From: an uncultured Acetatifactor sp.
Lineage (GTDB): Bacteria > Bacillota > Clostridia > Lachnospirales > Lachnospiraceae
Length of the DNA: 8,055 bases
Direction of reading: 5' to 3'
Assembly (NCBI GenBank): GCA_910589035.1
Contig: CAJUSI010000023.1
Coordinates: 1 to 8,055, forward strand
This document shows, in pieces, positions 1 to 6,610 of the stretch. Positions within the stretch are counted from its first letter, which is position 1. The number at the start of each line of letters is the position of its first letter. The position numbers were made by a program, and so were the translations under genes. The notes below the pieces were generated by a model. That model was not told where the DNA came from. It saw only the letters and a list, made by a program, of their open reading frames with translations, and ran no database searches.

Positions 1-2
1 CC

Positions 3-134
3 TATCTGCAGCGTTACCTTGATGAATTCTGCTACCGCTTTAACAGACGACATAGCAAGAAGACTCTGTTTGACCATTTGCTGGCGTGCAGTGTATGGGC
101 ACCTTATAAGACGGTGGCTGAGCTTGGTATATAA
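3..134 (+). CDS. IS1595-family (ISXO2-like) transposase, C-terminal fragment
   Basis: This is the last 43 codons of a reading frame open at the left window edge and ending with TAA. The peptide begins YLQRYLDEFCYRFNRR and continues with KTLFDHLLACSVWAP. The pattern 'YLDEF-x-RFNRR' followed by 'LFxxLL' is typical of the C-terminal end of the DDE transposase domain in the IS1595/ISXO2 group, just after the last catalytic acidic residue, which would lie outside the window. The insertion sequence would move by cut-and-paste transposition. I could not identify its terminal inverted repeat or target duplication in the 54 bases between this stop and the next gene, so the element's right boundary is unknown. 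Whether the element is intact cannot be judged here. Confidence 0.72.
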   Translation, partial: YLQRYLDEFCYRFNRRHSKKTLFDHLLACSVWAPYKTVAELGI

Positions 135-188
135 TCATTTTGCCATTTTGCGCAAGATTTCGTTGTTAAGCGTCTGGAGCGTTTCAGT

Positions 189-1070
189 TTAAAGGATTTG
201 AGACGGGGAAGCCTGGGCGGAACCGGAGCATTTCCGATATTCCCGGGGGCTCATGCGGTAATAGGAGCGGAACGCGGAGGAAAAGTGTTCCAGAGAAGAA
301 TATCCCAGGAGGCTGGCCACGGAGGTGATGCTCCGTTCCCGGTCTTCCAGCAGGATGGCGGCGGCCGACATTCTGGCTTCCGCCTTTTTCTGTTGGAAGG
401 TTTTTCCATAATATTCCAGCAGCAGGCGCTGGGTCTGACGTGTGCCAAGCCCCAGGCGGTCCGCCAGCGTCTCCAGGGAGAGGGACTGATATTCGTAGAG
501 GAAATATTCCTCTATCAGGATGGACTTGGCCTTGGCCGGAGGCAGGGCTGTCCCGCCGGATACATTCCGGTGCTGCTCGTAACCCCGCACCAGACAGACG
601 ATCATTTGGGAAAGCAGGGCCTGGGCCTGGAGCTTGTAGCCTGTGTAGCGATGCTCCAGCTCCCGGAACAGCGAAAGGATCACATCCGATACCTGCTGGG
701 TATCCTGGCCGAACCAGAAGGGCGTTTCGGAAAAAAGGCTGAGAACAGGGGATTTTCCGGAAGAGAGGGGAGTGCCGCGAAGCTTCAGATAGACGCAGTA
801 TTCCTCCATGGGGTCGGAAAGCAGGGGAGTCTGGGCATGCTCCACATGGGGGCCGGTGACGTAGAGGGTATTGGGGCGGATGTCGTAATCCGCTCCGTTT
901 GCTTTCAGCTTCCCATAACCGGAGGGAATATAGTGAATCTCATAGCAGCCGCTCCCGTGGCTGTGGGCGGGAATGATGCGGGTGAGTCGCTCAAAAATGA
1001 TATTCTGCACATCCACCCGGACAGATTCCATGGTAAACTGTAGATTTGTATTGGGATAATGAATTTTCAT
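189..1070 (-). CDS. AraC-family transcriptional regulator with N-terminal cupin domain
   Basis: The 293-residue product has the classic AraC layout. A cupin-like effector domain covers roughly residues 30-120 (HSHGSGCYEIHYIPSG near 36-51, then a turn RPNTLYVTGPHVEH). A C-terminal DNA-binding domain carries two helix-turn-helix units: SLETLADRLGLGTRQTQ near 198-214, and ITSVASLLGYSSLEHFSSAF near 248-267 ending in YRMSPREYRK. Such proteins usually activate sugar or metabolite genes on ligand binding; the ligand here is unknown. The frame is open much further upstream (to 1487), but the ATG at 1070 is preferred because GGGAGG lies about 11 bases before it. The ATG at 1079 is only two bases from the same site. 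The gene is transcribed away from the zinc-ribbon gene and toward the transposase fragment. No clear terminator is visible after its stop. Confidence 0.88.
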   Translation of the reverse strand: MKIHYPNTNLQFTMESVRVDVQNIIFERLTRIIPAHSHGSGCYEIHYIPSGYGKLKANGADYDIRPNTLYVTGPHVEHAQTPLLSDPMEEYCVYLKLRGTPLSSGKSPVLSLFSETPFWFGQDTQQVSDVILSLFRELEHRYTGYKLQAQALLSQMIVCLVRGYEQHRNVSGGTALPPAKAKSILIEEYFLYEYQSLSLETLADRLGLGTRQTQRLLLEYYGKTFQQKKAEARMSAAAILLEDRERSITSVASLLGYSSLEHFSSAFRSYYRMSPREYRKCSGSAQASPSQIL

Positions 1071-1180
1071 AGAGATCATTTCCTCCCGCAATCCGTGAAT
1101 CAGGCGCTTAAAACAATATCCTGCGCATTCCGGCAATACTTTGTCTCCGACTTGTCTGGGCAGGGGTATATTCTTTATAG

Positions 1181-1232
1181 ATACGGCAAAGACTTCAATA
1201 GGAAATCCTGTCTCACAGTATAACATACGGCA
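1181..1232. repeat. Pair of 8-bp direct repeats, possible regulator sites
   Basis: ATACGGCA occurs at 1181-1188 and 1225-1232 on the plus strand, 44 bases apart start to start, or about four helical turns. On the minus strand both copies read TTGCCGTAT or CTGCCGTAT and are followed by TATA-like sequence. AraC-type proteins commonly bind two direct repeats on one face of the DNA, and one copy overlaps the candidate AraC promoter, so autoregulation is conceivable. Two 8-mers in a gap this size could also occur by chance. Confidence 0.3.
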
Positions 1233-1246
1233 GACCGGATCTGCAA
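1217..1246 (-). promoter_or_regulatory. Candidate sigma-A promoter for the AraC-family gene
   Basis: Reading the minus strand, TTGCAG (1246-1241) is followed after 18 bases by TATACT (1222-1217), about 150 bases upstream of the regulator's start. The -10 box matches five of six consensus bases and the -35 box only three. A direct repeat ATACGGCA (plus strand 1225-1232 and 1181-1188) places one copy inside the spacer, as might be expected of an operator. This is a motif-based guess; the long leader is a point against it. Confidence 0.35.
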
Positions 1247-1343
1247 CCAGACAAAATCCGGATATTTTTGTGACGTCATTTTCTGAGGCAATTGCAGGTA
1301 ATCTAAAGGGCCTGTCCTTTTTTCGACAGAAAGGAACAAAGTC

Positions 1344-1372
1344 TTGCCTTCTCCAGGGAATGGTGGTAAAAT
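1344..1372 (+). promoter_or_regulatory. Promoter of the zinc-ribbon gene
   Basis: TTGCCT (1344-1349), a 17-base spacer and TAAAAT (1367-1372) form a good sigma-A-type promoter, with four and five of six consensus matches. It lies about 70 bases upstream of the zinc-ribbon start at 1445, on the same strand. It is the best promoter seen in the 1071-1444 gap, which otherwise holds no convincing gene: open frames across it have no ribosome site and no recognisable protein features. Confidence 0.55.
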
Positions 1373-1444
1373 CAGATTCAGAAATCCCGAAGCCGAAGCA
1401 GTTAAGTCCGGTCCGGGATGCGAATAAGAATTGGAGGTATGGAT

Positions 1445-2047
1445 ATGGCATTTTGGGAACAGATGAGTAAGAAAATAACGGATGCAAGCCAGGGAGCAGC
1501 CCAGCAGGCGAAGAATTTCAGCGAGGTGACCAAGCTCAACGGCACCATCTCCGAGAAGGAGAAGAAGATCACCCAGCTCTTCCATGCGATTGGAGAAGCA
1601 TATTACGCACAGCATAAGGATGACCCGGCAGCGGAGCAGCCGGAGAAGATCGAGGAAGTCAAGGCGCTGGCGGCGGAGATAGAAAGATGCAGGAATGAGA
1701 TCAACAGAATCAAGGGCATTGTCAAATGTCCCAACTGCGGAGCAGAGGTGAGCGCAGGTTCCGCCTTCTGTAATTCCTGCGGAACGAAGATGCCCCAGGA
1801 GCAGAAAGAGGAGCCTGTGCCGGAGGGAATGCGCCGCTGCCCCGGATGCAATGCGGTGGTTTCCAAAGAGAATGCTTTCTGCAACCAGTGCGGGATGAAG
1901 CTGGAGCCGATACAGAGCGAGGAGCCGGCGGCGGAGGCTCAGACAGCGCCCGCGCAGAGTGTAGAAGTGGTCCAGTTTGCAGAAGAGCCGGTACAGAGCG
2001 CAGAAGCAGCCCAGCCTGTGGAAGAGCCGTTCCAGAACGCGGAATAA
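1445..2047 (+). CDS. Double zinc-ribbon protein with coiled-coil N-terminus
   Basis: The 200-residue product has three parts. Residues 1-93 are polar and helix-prone (ISEKEKKITQLFHAIGEAYY, then IEEVKALAAEIERCRNEINR), likely a coiled coil. Two zinc ribbons follow: Cys95-x2-Cys98 with Cys109-x2-Cys112, and Cys132-x2-Cys135 with Cys146-x2-Cys149, so all eight metal ligands are present. The last 50 residues are a Glu/Pro/Gln/Ala-rich tail with loose repeats of EEPVQ type, probably disordered. There is no signal peptide or membrane segment, so it should be cytoplasmic. Similar small zinc-ribbon proteins are widespread in Clostridia with no defined function. GGAGG at 1433-1437 sits seven bases before the ATG at 1445; upstream ATGs at 1418 and 1439 are poorly placed. 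The gene has its own promoter and terminator and appears monocistronic. Confidence 0.85.
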   Translation: MAFWEQMSKKITDASQGAAQQAKNFSEVTKLNGTISEKEKKITQLFHAIGEAYYAQHKDDPAAEQPEKIEEVKALAAEIERCRNEINRIKGIVKCPNCGAEVSAGSAFCNSCGTKMPQEQKEEPVPEGMRRCPGCNAVVSKENAFCNQCGMKLEPIQSEEPAAEAQTAPAQSVEVVQFAEEPVQSAEAAQPVEEPFQNAE

Positions 2048-2144
2048 GCCGGGGCGGGGAGAAGCCCCTGCGGCATAGTGCATTTTGCCATACGGTACTG
2101 CGTACAGATAAAATGAATATTTTGGGAATTGCGGATTATTGCAG

Positions 2145-2169
2145 AGCACCTCTTCGGAGGTGCTTTTTT
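2145..2169 (+). terminator. Rho-independent terminator of the zinc-ribbon gene
   Basis: A perfect 8-bp stem (AGCACCTC / GAGGTGCT) closes a TTCG tetraloop and runs straight into six T residues at 2164-2169. The cTTCGg loop is an especially stable form. It lies 97 bases after the zinc-ribbon stop. A second, weaker GC hairpin (GGGGC 2051-2055 with GCCCC 2064-2068) directly after the stop has no T-run and is probably not a terminator. Confidence 0.92.
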
Positions 2170-2261
2170 ATTATGAAAGGAGTGGCCAGAGACGACGAGA
2201 ATTATCGAAAAGGTAGTATATGATATTTGTTACAGATATATTTGAAGAAAATGGAATATAA

Positions 2262-2495
2262 ATGAAACCATTACCCCGCAAACCCGAACAGACGGCAGGG
2301 CAGACACCGTATTATTGGAAGCGGCTGCCGAAAATGAAGGAGAGTAATACAATGAACAGCATCATGAGTAGCGCAGGGAAAATCATCAGGAATAAGTCGT
2401 TGGTCTCTATGCGGTTAATCATTCGCCCAAAAGATTTTCAAAATGTGAATCACTTTGGTTCGTCCGTCATTGATAGCCTGGTCTTTCTGTGCTAG
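2262..2495 (+). other. Intergenic stretch with a possible gene-junction remnant
   Basis: This part of the 354-base gap has no convincing intact gene. One frame ends in a hydrophilic peptide LLEAAAENEGE and a TAA at 2343-2345. Just before and overlapping it, AAGGAG at 2337-2342 is nine bases from an ATG at 2352, which starts MNSIMSSAGKIIRNKSLVSM. That layout, one gene's tail carrying the ribosome site of the next, looks like an operon junction. The start resembles the basic N-terminus of an FtsX/MacB-type permease, after which the frame runs without membrane segments into the promoter of the next gene. I read it as either a decayed ABC-transporter junction or chance. The frame from the ATG at 2262 to 2495 is not supported as a gene. 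Confidence 0.25.
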
Positions 2496-2498
2496 AAT
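2470..2498 (+). promoter_or_regulatory. Promoter of the BceRS-like two-component operon
   Basis: TTGATA (2470-2475), a 17-base spacer and TAGAAT (2493-2498) make a near-ideal sigma-A promoter about 26 bases ahead of the regulator's ATG. It predicts a very short leader, and AGGAGG (2513-2518) is five bases from the start codon. AT-rich sequence just upstream (2428-2460) could carry an operator, but I see no clear repeat there. Confidence 0.7.
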
Positions 2499-2523
2499 GT
2501 AAGCAAAACAGCAGGAGGCAAAT

Positions 2524-3192
2524 ATGGAAAAGGTTATGATAATCGAGGATGACCCAGCCATTCGGGATGAGCTGGCGCTAATCTTGAAAAATGAAGGATA
2601 TGCACCTCTGATGATTACTGAGTTTGCGGATGTGCCAAAGCAGGCTGCGCAGGAACACCCGGACCTTATCCTTTTGGACATTGGCCTTCCGGGTAAAGAC
2701 GGCTTCTCCCTGTGCGCCGCTCTGCGGAAAGCAGTTCCCGCACCGGTGATCTTTGTTACCAGCCGGGACGCCGGCGGGGACGAGGTGCGGGCATTGAGCC
2801 TGGGCGGGGACGATTACATCACCAAGCCTTACAGTGTCCCTGTTCTGCTGGCCCGCATTAAAGCAGTTCTGCGCCGGAGTTCCGGTGAGCCGGAACCGTC
2901 TGATGTTCTGGATGCCGGGGAGCTGCGCCTGAGCCTGACAAAAGGGAGTGTGTCGGCTGGCGGAGTGAGCGCGGAGCTGACCCGGAACGAACTGCAGATT
3001 TTAGCCTGTCTGATGGCCCATGCAGGACAAATCGTCTCCAGGGCTGATTTGATTGATGCGCTATGGGACAATCAGATTTACATTGATGACAACACCCTCA
3101 GCGTCAACATGACCCGGCTGCGGGGGAAACTGGCGGAGATCGGTCTGCCTGATGCCATCAAGACCCGGCGTGGAATGGGGTATCAGCTATGA
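2524..3192 (+). CDS. OmpR-family response regulator, BceR-like
   Basis: The 222-residue product has a receiver domain followed by a winged-helix DNA-binding domain. In the receiver, the acidic pair is Asp9/Asp10, the phosphoacceptor is Asp52 (LILLDIGLPGKDG), the switch threonine is near Thr79 (VIFVTS) and the conserved lysine is Lys101 (YITKPY). The C-terminal half (about 125-222) shows ELTRNELQILACLMAHAG and the recognition-helix region DNTLSVNMTRLRGKL, ending GMGYQL as in this family. The start is fixed by AGGAGG five bases upstream. Its stop overlaps the kinase start by four bases (ATGA), so the two are translationally coupled. By analogy with BceR, it would activate a peptide-detoxifying ABC transporter in response to cell-wall antibiotics. 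That transporter is the damaged one directly downstream. All key residues are intact. Confidence 0.93.
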   Translation: MEKVMIIEDDPAIRDELALILKNEGYAPLMITEFADVPKQAAQEHPDLILLDIGLPGKDGFSLCAALRKAVPAPVIFVTSRDAGGDEVRALSLGGDDYITKPYSVPVLLARIKAVLRRSSGEPEPSDVLDAGELRLSLTKGSVSAGGVSAELTRNELQILACLMAHAGQIVSRADLIDALWDNQIYIDDNTLSVNMTRLRGKLAEIGLPDAIKTRRGMGYQL

Positions 3193-4199
3193 CACTGCGG
3201 GAATATTTATCTGACCGGCTGTTCCGGATCATAACACAACTGCTTTGCCTTACAACCGCGGCACTGTTCCTTTGGGCCACCGGAACCCAGCCCGGTGTGC
3301 TGGCGATTATAGCGTCGGCGCTTTTGCTGGTCTTCTGCGCGGTACACCTGTCCGACTTTTTCTCCCAGCGGACTCACCTTCGGGAGCTGGAATCCATTCT
3401 GGACAATTTGGATCGGAAATACCTGTTTACCGAGTGTATCCCGCCTCCCAAAACACTCTATGAACGGCGGCTGTTCGATTTAACCCGTCGGGCGGGGCGG
3501 GCCATGACGGGGGCGGTGTCCGATGCCCAGGCGTCCCGGCGGGAGTACCAGGAGTATGTGGAACAATGGGTGCATGAAATCAAAGCCCCCATCACCGCCG
3601 CCCGGCTCATCTGCCGGGATTTGGACGGGGAGGCCCGCCGGAAGCTGACCGCAGAACTGGCGCAGGTTGAAGCCCATGTAGAGCGGGCCCTATTCTACGC
3701 CCGTGCGGAGAGTCTGGAACAGGACTGCCTGCTCCGGCAGGTGGAGCTGGAGAAAATTACTGCCCAGGCGATTGAAAACCACCGCTCCCTGCTGATTCAA
3801 AGCGGTATTCGAGTGGAAACGGAGGGACTGGATCATACCGTCTACACGGATGAAAAGTGGGCGGTGTTTATCCTGGGCCAGCTGCTCCAAAACGCCGCCC
3901 GTTACCGGGGAGAAGCCCCGGTCATCACCCTGTCAGCACAGCCTCTCGGAAAACAGGTGCGCCTTACCGTCTCAGACAACGGCATTGGTATCCCCGCCCA
4001 TGAACTGCCCCGTGTGTTTGAAAGAGGCTTTACCGGCAGTAATGGACGCAGCCAGGGCGGTTCCACTGGTATGGGGCTGTACCTGTGCAGAAAACTGTCC
4101 GGTTTCCTGGAGCTTGGGCTGGATATTGCCTCCGAGGAAGGAAAGCGAACCACTGTGACCCTCACGTTTCCCGCAAGGCAGAACCTTACAAAACCGTAA
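3189..4199 (+). CDS. Intramembrane-sensing sensor histidine kinase, BceS-like
   Basis: The 336-residue product starts with two closely spaced membrane helices (about 13-31 and 36-55) separated by only a few residues. It therefore has almost no extracellular sensor domain, the hallmark of BceS-type kinases that read stimulus through a partner ABC transporter. The phosphorylated histidine is His129 in QWVHEIKAPITAARL. The ATP-binding domain has the N box Asn235 (LLQNAARYRG), the G1 box SDNGIGIP (about 262-269), the F-box-like PRVFERGFTG and the G2 box GGSTGMGLYLCRKL (about 290-303). Everything needed for kinase activity is present. It overlaps the regulator gene by four bases and precedes the transporter remnants by 75 bases. 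Because this family depends on its permease for sensing, the kinase may be blind or constitutively set here; that is an inference. Confidence 0.92.
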   Translation: MTLREYLSDRLFRIITQLLCLTTAALFLWATGTQPGVLAIIASALLLVFCAVHLSDFFSQRTHLRELESILDNLDRKYLFTECIPPPKTLYERRLFDLTRRAGRAMTGAVSDAQASRREYQEYVEQWVHEIKAPITAARLICRDLDGEARRKLTAELAQVEAHVERALFYARAESLEQDCLLRQVELEKITAQAIENHRSLLIQSGIRVETEGLDHTVYTDEKWAVFILGQLLQNAARYRGEAPVITLSAQPLGKQVRLTVSDNGIGIPAHELPRVFERGFTGSNGRSQGGSTGMGLYLCRKLSGFLELGLDIASEEGKRTTVTLTFPARQNLTKP

Positions 4200-4274
4200 G
4201 ACATATCAATATGACTTCGATACAACAGCCTTCTGCTTTTGGGGTACCATGGGAAGCAAAGGAGGGAAACAGCC

Positions 4275-4566
4275 ATGTTACAAGTAAAAAATATGGAAAA
4301 ATATTATGGGAGCAAAAATAACCTCACCAAGGCGCCGGACGGGGTGAGCGTGGCCGACTTGTCGGAAAGTGAACTGGCCAAATTCCGCCGGGAGCGGCTG
4401 GGCTTTGTGTTCCAGGACTTCAATCTGCTGGATACCCTGACCATTGAGGAGAATATCGGCCTGGCTCTTTCCTTGAACCACCAGGACCCCGAAACGGCAG
4501 GTATTTTACCACGAAATCCTGGATGCTTTGGCTGCGTTGGGAGGTGATGTCAGTGACGTTATCTGA
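4275..4566 (+). pseudogene. BceA-like ABC transporter ATPase, multiply deleted
   Basis: The start is authentic: GGAGG nine bases before ATG, and MLQVKNMEKYYGSKNNLTKA matches the N-terminus of BceA-like ATPases. The next codons jump to the segment PDGVSVADLSESELAKFRRE followed by LGFVFQDFNLLDTLTIEENI, which contains the Q-loop glutamine (Gln47). The roughly 40 residues that should carry Walker A (GxxGxGKS/T) are absent, with the frame kept. After NHQDPETA the frame runs out of homology and stops at 4545-4547. The expected native C-terminus, RQVFYHEILDALAALGG then DVSDVI, is present in another frame at 4495-4566. So the signature motif, Walker B, D-loop and H-loop are gone as well. Normal proteins are about 250 residues; about 113 remain in two frames. 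It cannot bind or hydrolyse ATP. The preserved tail overlaps the permease start, as in intact bceAB operons. Confidence 0.85.
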
Positions 4567-5887
4567 GCTCTCGCTGCGCAATGCCAGGCGCCAGGCCAGG
4601 GACTATCTGGTCTACTTCGTCACGGTAGTCATGGCTGCCGCCCTGCTGTATTCGTTTAACGGGCTGGTGTTTTCTCAAGAGATCAGCACTCTGTCCAAGA
4701 GTATATCGACACTTCCCTTTATGATCGTGCTGGCCAGTGTAGTGGTAGTCTATGTCTTCGGCTGGCTGGTGGCCTATGCCACCAGATTCATGCTCCTGCG
4801 GCGGGGCCGTGAGTTGGGGACGTATCTGCTCATTGGCCTGGAGAACCGGCAGGTGGTCCGGCTGTTCTTTCTGGAAAATCTGGCCGTGGGCGGCTGTGCC
4901 CTGGTGCTGGGGACTGCCGTGGGCTGCCTGCTGTATCAGGCGTTTCGCGCCATTGTGCTGACGCTGTTCGGCCTGCCCTATACCTTCGCCTTGGGATTCT
5001 CTCTCCCCGCTTTGGAGCTGACAGTCCTCTATTTTGCCTTGATTTACCTCCTTGCCCTTCGCCGCAGCCGGAAATATATCCGCAAGGCGAATATCCGCGA
5101 CCTGATCTATGCTGACCAGGTCAATGAGAGTATGGTCATTCGTACGGGAAAAGTACGCCGCTGGATTTTCGCTGTCTCCCTTGTGTTGGGCGTGGTTGGA
5201 ACCTGCCTGTTGATGGCGGGAGGGGCCATCTTGGGCACCATGGGGGCGGGATGCGTGATTGCTTTCCTGTTCGGATTCTTCATAAGCTTTGCATCCGGCG
5301 TACCTGCTTTCTTCGACAGACGACCAGCCCGGAAGTACCAGGGACAAAACCTGTTGGTGTTCCGCACCCTTACGGCAAAGCTGACCACTATGGGGAAACT
5401 CATGGCCGTCATTTCCCTGATTTTCACTGCCACCCTGATCTCCGAGGGATTTGGGATGCTGTTCCAGGGGCTTTTTGCGGGCCGGGCGGCAGAGAACGCT
5501 TGTTTCGACCTGTATATCGGCGCTGCCGGTGACGAACCTCTCAACCAGGATTATCTGGAGTATATAAAGGCTAACATTTCCGTAGAGCGGGAGCTGTGCT
5601 ACAGCATTTACCAGGCGGAGGACAGCCAGGTCATGGAATATGTGGAAAGCATGGGAGAGGGCTATTACCGCTACTTTGACCGGGACCCGGTACTGCGCTG
5701 CAGCGATTATGCCGCACTCCGTGCCATTGCCGGCTATCCGGCAGTGGAATTGGAGCCGGGGGTGATGGTGGCAATGAGCAGCCCCGGGGTCATTATGGCA
5801 ATCTCGCTTGGGAGTTTCTTCCTGATTTATGCCATATACATTCTGCTGGCCTATACCGGCTTAAGGCGGAATGTGCTGCCCAAATAG
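4553..5887 (+). pseudogene. BceB-like ABC transporter permease with a large in-frame deletion
   Basis: The frame encodes 444 residues, whereas BceB-type permeases are usually about 650. It opens with TLSELSLRNARRQARDYLVY, a typical start. Seven membrane helices are visible at about 19-41, 56-78, 108-130, 150-170, 203-225, 227-248 and 281-304. Part of the large extracellular domain follows (305-400). Then, at about residues 398-404 (AVELEPGVMV), it jumps straight to the family's last helix and tail (IMAISLGSFFLIYAIYILLAY, split here as SPGVIMAIS and LGSFFLIYAIYILLAY, then LRRNVLPK). Helices 8-9 and the rest of the extracellular domain are missing. GTG at 4553 is chosen because GGGAGG (4539-4544) is eight bases away; ATG at 4547 is too close. 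The protein might be made, but it has no working ATPase partner and lacks the substrate-sensing region. It is called a pseudogene on those grounds; an intact frame is the caveat. Confidence 0.75.
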
Positions 5888-6096
5888 TGTTGCGTCTGGG
5901 CGGCGGAAAGGCGGCCAGTACCTGGCACTGCATCAGCTGCAAGGTGCTGGCTGAATCTGAGAACCCCTCTGAAAAGACATTCGAGGAATTGAAACCATAT
6001 ATCCAAGAAGCCTATGAGTATGCAAGGGAGAAATTTAAGAAACGCAGGAAGGAGAAAACGAATCCAGGTTTCTTATCTGGATGGAAGCAAATATAA
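5887..6096 (+). other. Unrecognised reading frame, probably a gene fragment
   Basis: A 69-codon frame starts at a GTG that overlaps the permease stop and has no ribosome site. Its N-terminal part contains WHCISCKVLAE, with a Cys-x2-Cys pair. Its middle is strongly charged and helix-prone (FEELKPYIQEAYEYAREKF, then KKRRKEK). I do not recognise the family. The last 25 bases overlap, in a different frame, the start of relaxase-like sequence at 6071, so the natural end of this protein is probably missing. It lies inside the run of gene fragments between the permease and the relaxase piece, and is best read as another fragment joined at both ends, not as a functional gene. Confidence 0.3.
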
Positions 6097-6292
6097 TTGC
6101 TCAAAATCAGAACAGAAAAGGTTGAGGGAAGTGTCCGGCTGTTTATGCCGAGAGTACGGTTTGGCGGTGATTGAAAATCCCATGATAGCCCCGTCAAGGC
6201 CGCTTTATCTGGATGAAAAAAGCGGAAAACCGACACGCTACAACGTCTATCGGGAGGATTTAAGGGAGGCAATCAACGGGAGCAGGGATTTA
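6071..6292 (+). pseudogene. Relaxase / mobilisation nuclease, internal fragment
   Basis: About 74 codons in one frame encode SYLDGSKYNCSKSEQKRLRE, then VSGCLCREYGLAVIENP and TRYNVYREDLREAI. This matches the part of Firmicutes relaxases of plasmids and conjugative elements just after the metal-binding histidines: a short strand plus DG-K-Y-x-C, then 'LREVSDxLCxExGLSVIENP', then 'YNxxREDI'. The N-terminal catalytic tyrosine and the histidine triad, which would lie upstream, are absent, and so is the long C-terminal part. No start codon or ribosome site belongs to it. A relaxase nicks and pilots DNA in conjugation; this piece cannot. It implies that a plasmid or integrative conjugative element once reached this spot. 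In the same frame it runs directly into LysR sequence. Confidence 0.7.
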
Positions 6293-6301
6293 CAGCACAT
6301 G

Positions 6302-6538
6302 ATACTTCTTCGTGAGCATGGAAGCGGCATACGTGAAACCTTTGAACAGGTAATTGAAACTGCGGGGTTTTCTGTTTCTCCTGTCTGGGAAGCCACGAGT
6401 ACCACGGCTTTAGTTAATGCTGTTATTAACGGGCTTGGGATTGCTGTATTGCCGCATCGAATGGTGATCGGGCCGATAGAACGTGGGCTTGCTGCTGTCC
6501 GTGTAAACGGACTTATCAGCTTCATTTCACGAGCATTC
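6302..6538 (+). pseudogene. LysR-family regulator, C-terminal effector-domain fragment
   Basis: In the frame continuing from the relaxase piece comes ILLREHGSGIRETFEQVIET, then WEATSTTALVNAVINGLGIA and VLPHRMV. This is the second half of a LysR substrate-binding domain: the 'LxREKGSGTRxxFE' turn, the 'ST-x-ALxxAVxxGLGIAxLP' helix and the following 'GxLxxVxV'. The N-terminal winged helix and the first half of the effector domain are missing, and the ending decays after about position 6538 (GLISFISRAF). The whole frame (6014-6688) therefore looks like a relaxase-LysR chimera produced by a deletion, with the join near 6290-6302. With no DNA-binding domain it cannot act as a regulator. No function is proposed for the remaining frame out to 6688. 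Confidence 0.75.
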
Positions 6539-6610
6539 CCGCAGGACAACCGGCGGTTCGGTGGCAGGGTTGCAAATCTTGCTGATGGTGTTGATGGGGA
6601 TCTGTATAAT

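Noticed and set aside
135..188. Terminal inverted repeat of the IS1595-type element
   Set aside because: The left end is outside the window, so no partner repeat can be compared, and no target duplication can be recognised.
198..1043. 281-codon plus-strand frame opposite the AraC gene
   Set aside because: It is the antisense shadow of a well-supported regulator, with no ribosome site and no recognisable domain.
1271..1278. TGACGTCA palindrome
   Set aside because: An isolated 8-base palindrome, known as a eukaryotic CRE site, with no bacterial regulator implied; likely chance.
1071..1487. Upstream extension of the AraC frame to an ATG at 1487 (432 residues)
   Set aside because: The extra 139 residues show no family features, the ribosome site and homologous N-terminus point to 1070, and the extension would overlap the zinc-ribbon promoter and start.
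1175..2149. 324-codon minus-strand frame opposite the zinc-ribbon gene
   Set aside because: Its Leu/Arg/His/Cys-rich composition is typical of an antisense frame across a Glu/Lys-rich GC-biased gene; it also crosses the promoter.
4559..5347. 262-codon minus-strand frame opposite the permease
   Set aside because: Gln/His-rich antisense shadow of hydrophobic coding sequence, with no family features.
6520..6600. Short minus-strand frame reading QIPINTISKICNPATEPP
   Set aside because: It looks protein-like, but it has no start, no ribosome site and stops on both sides within about 32 codons; I could not assign it and it may be chance.
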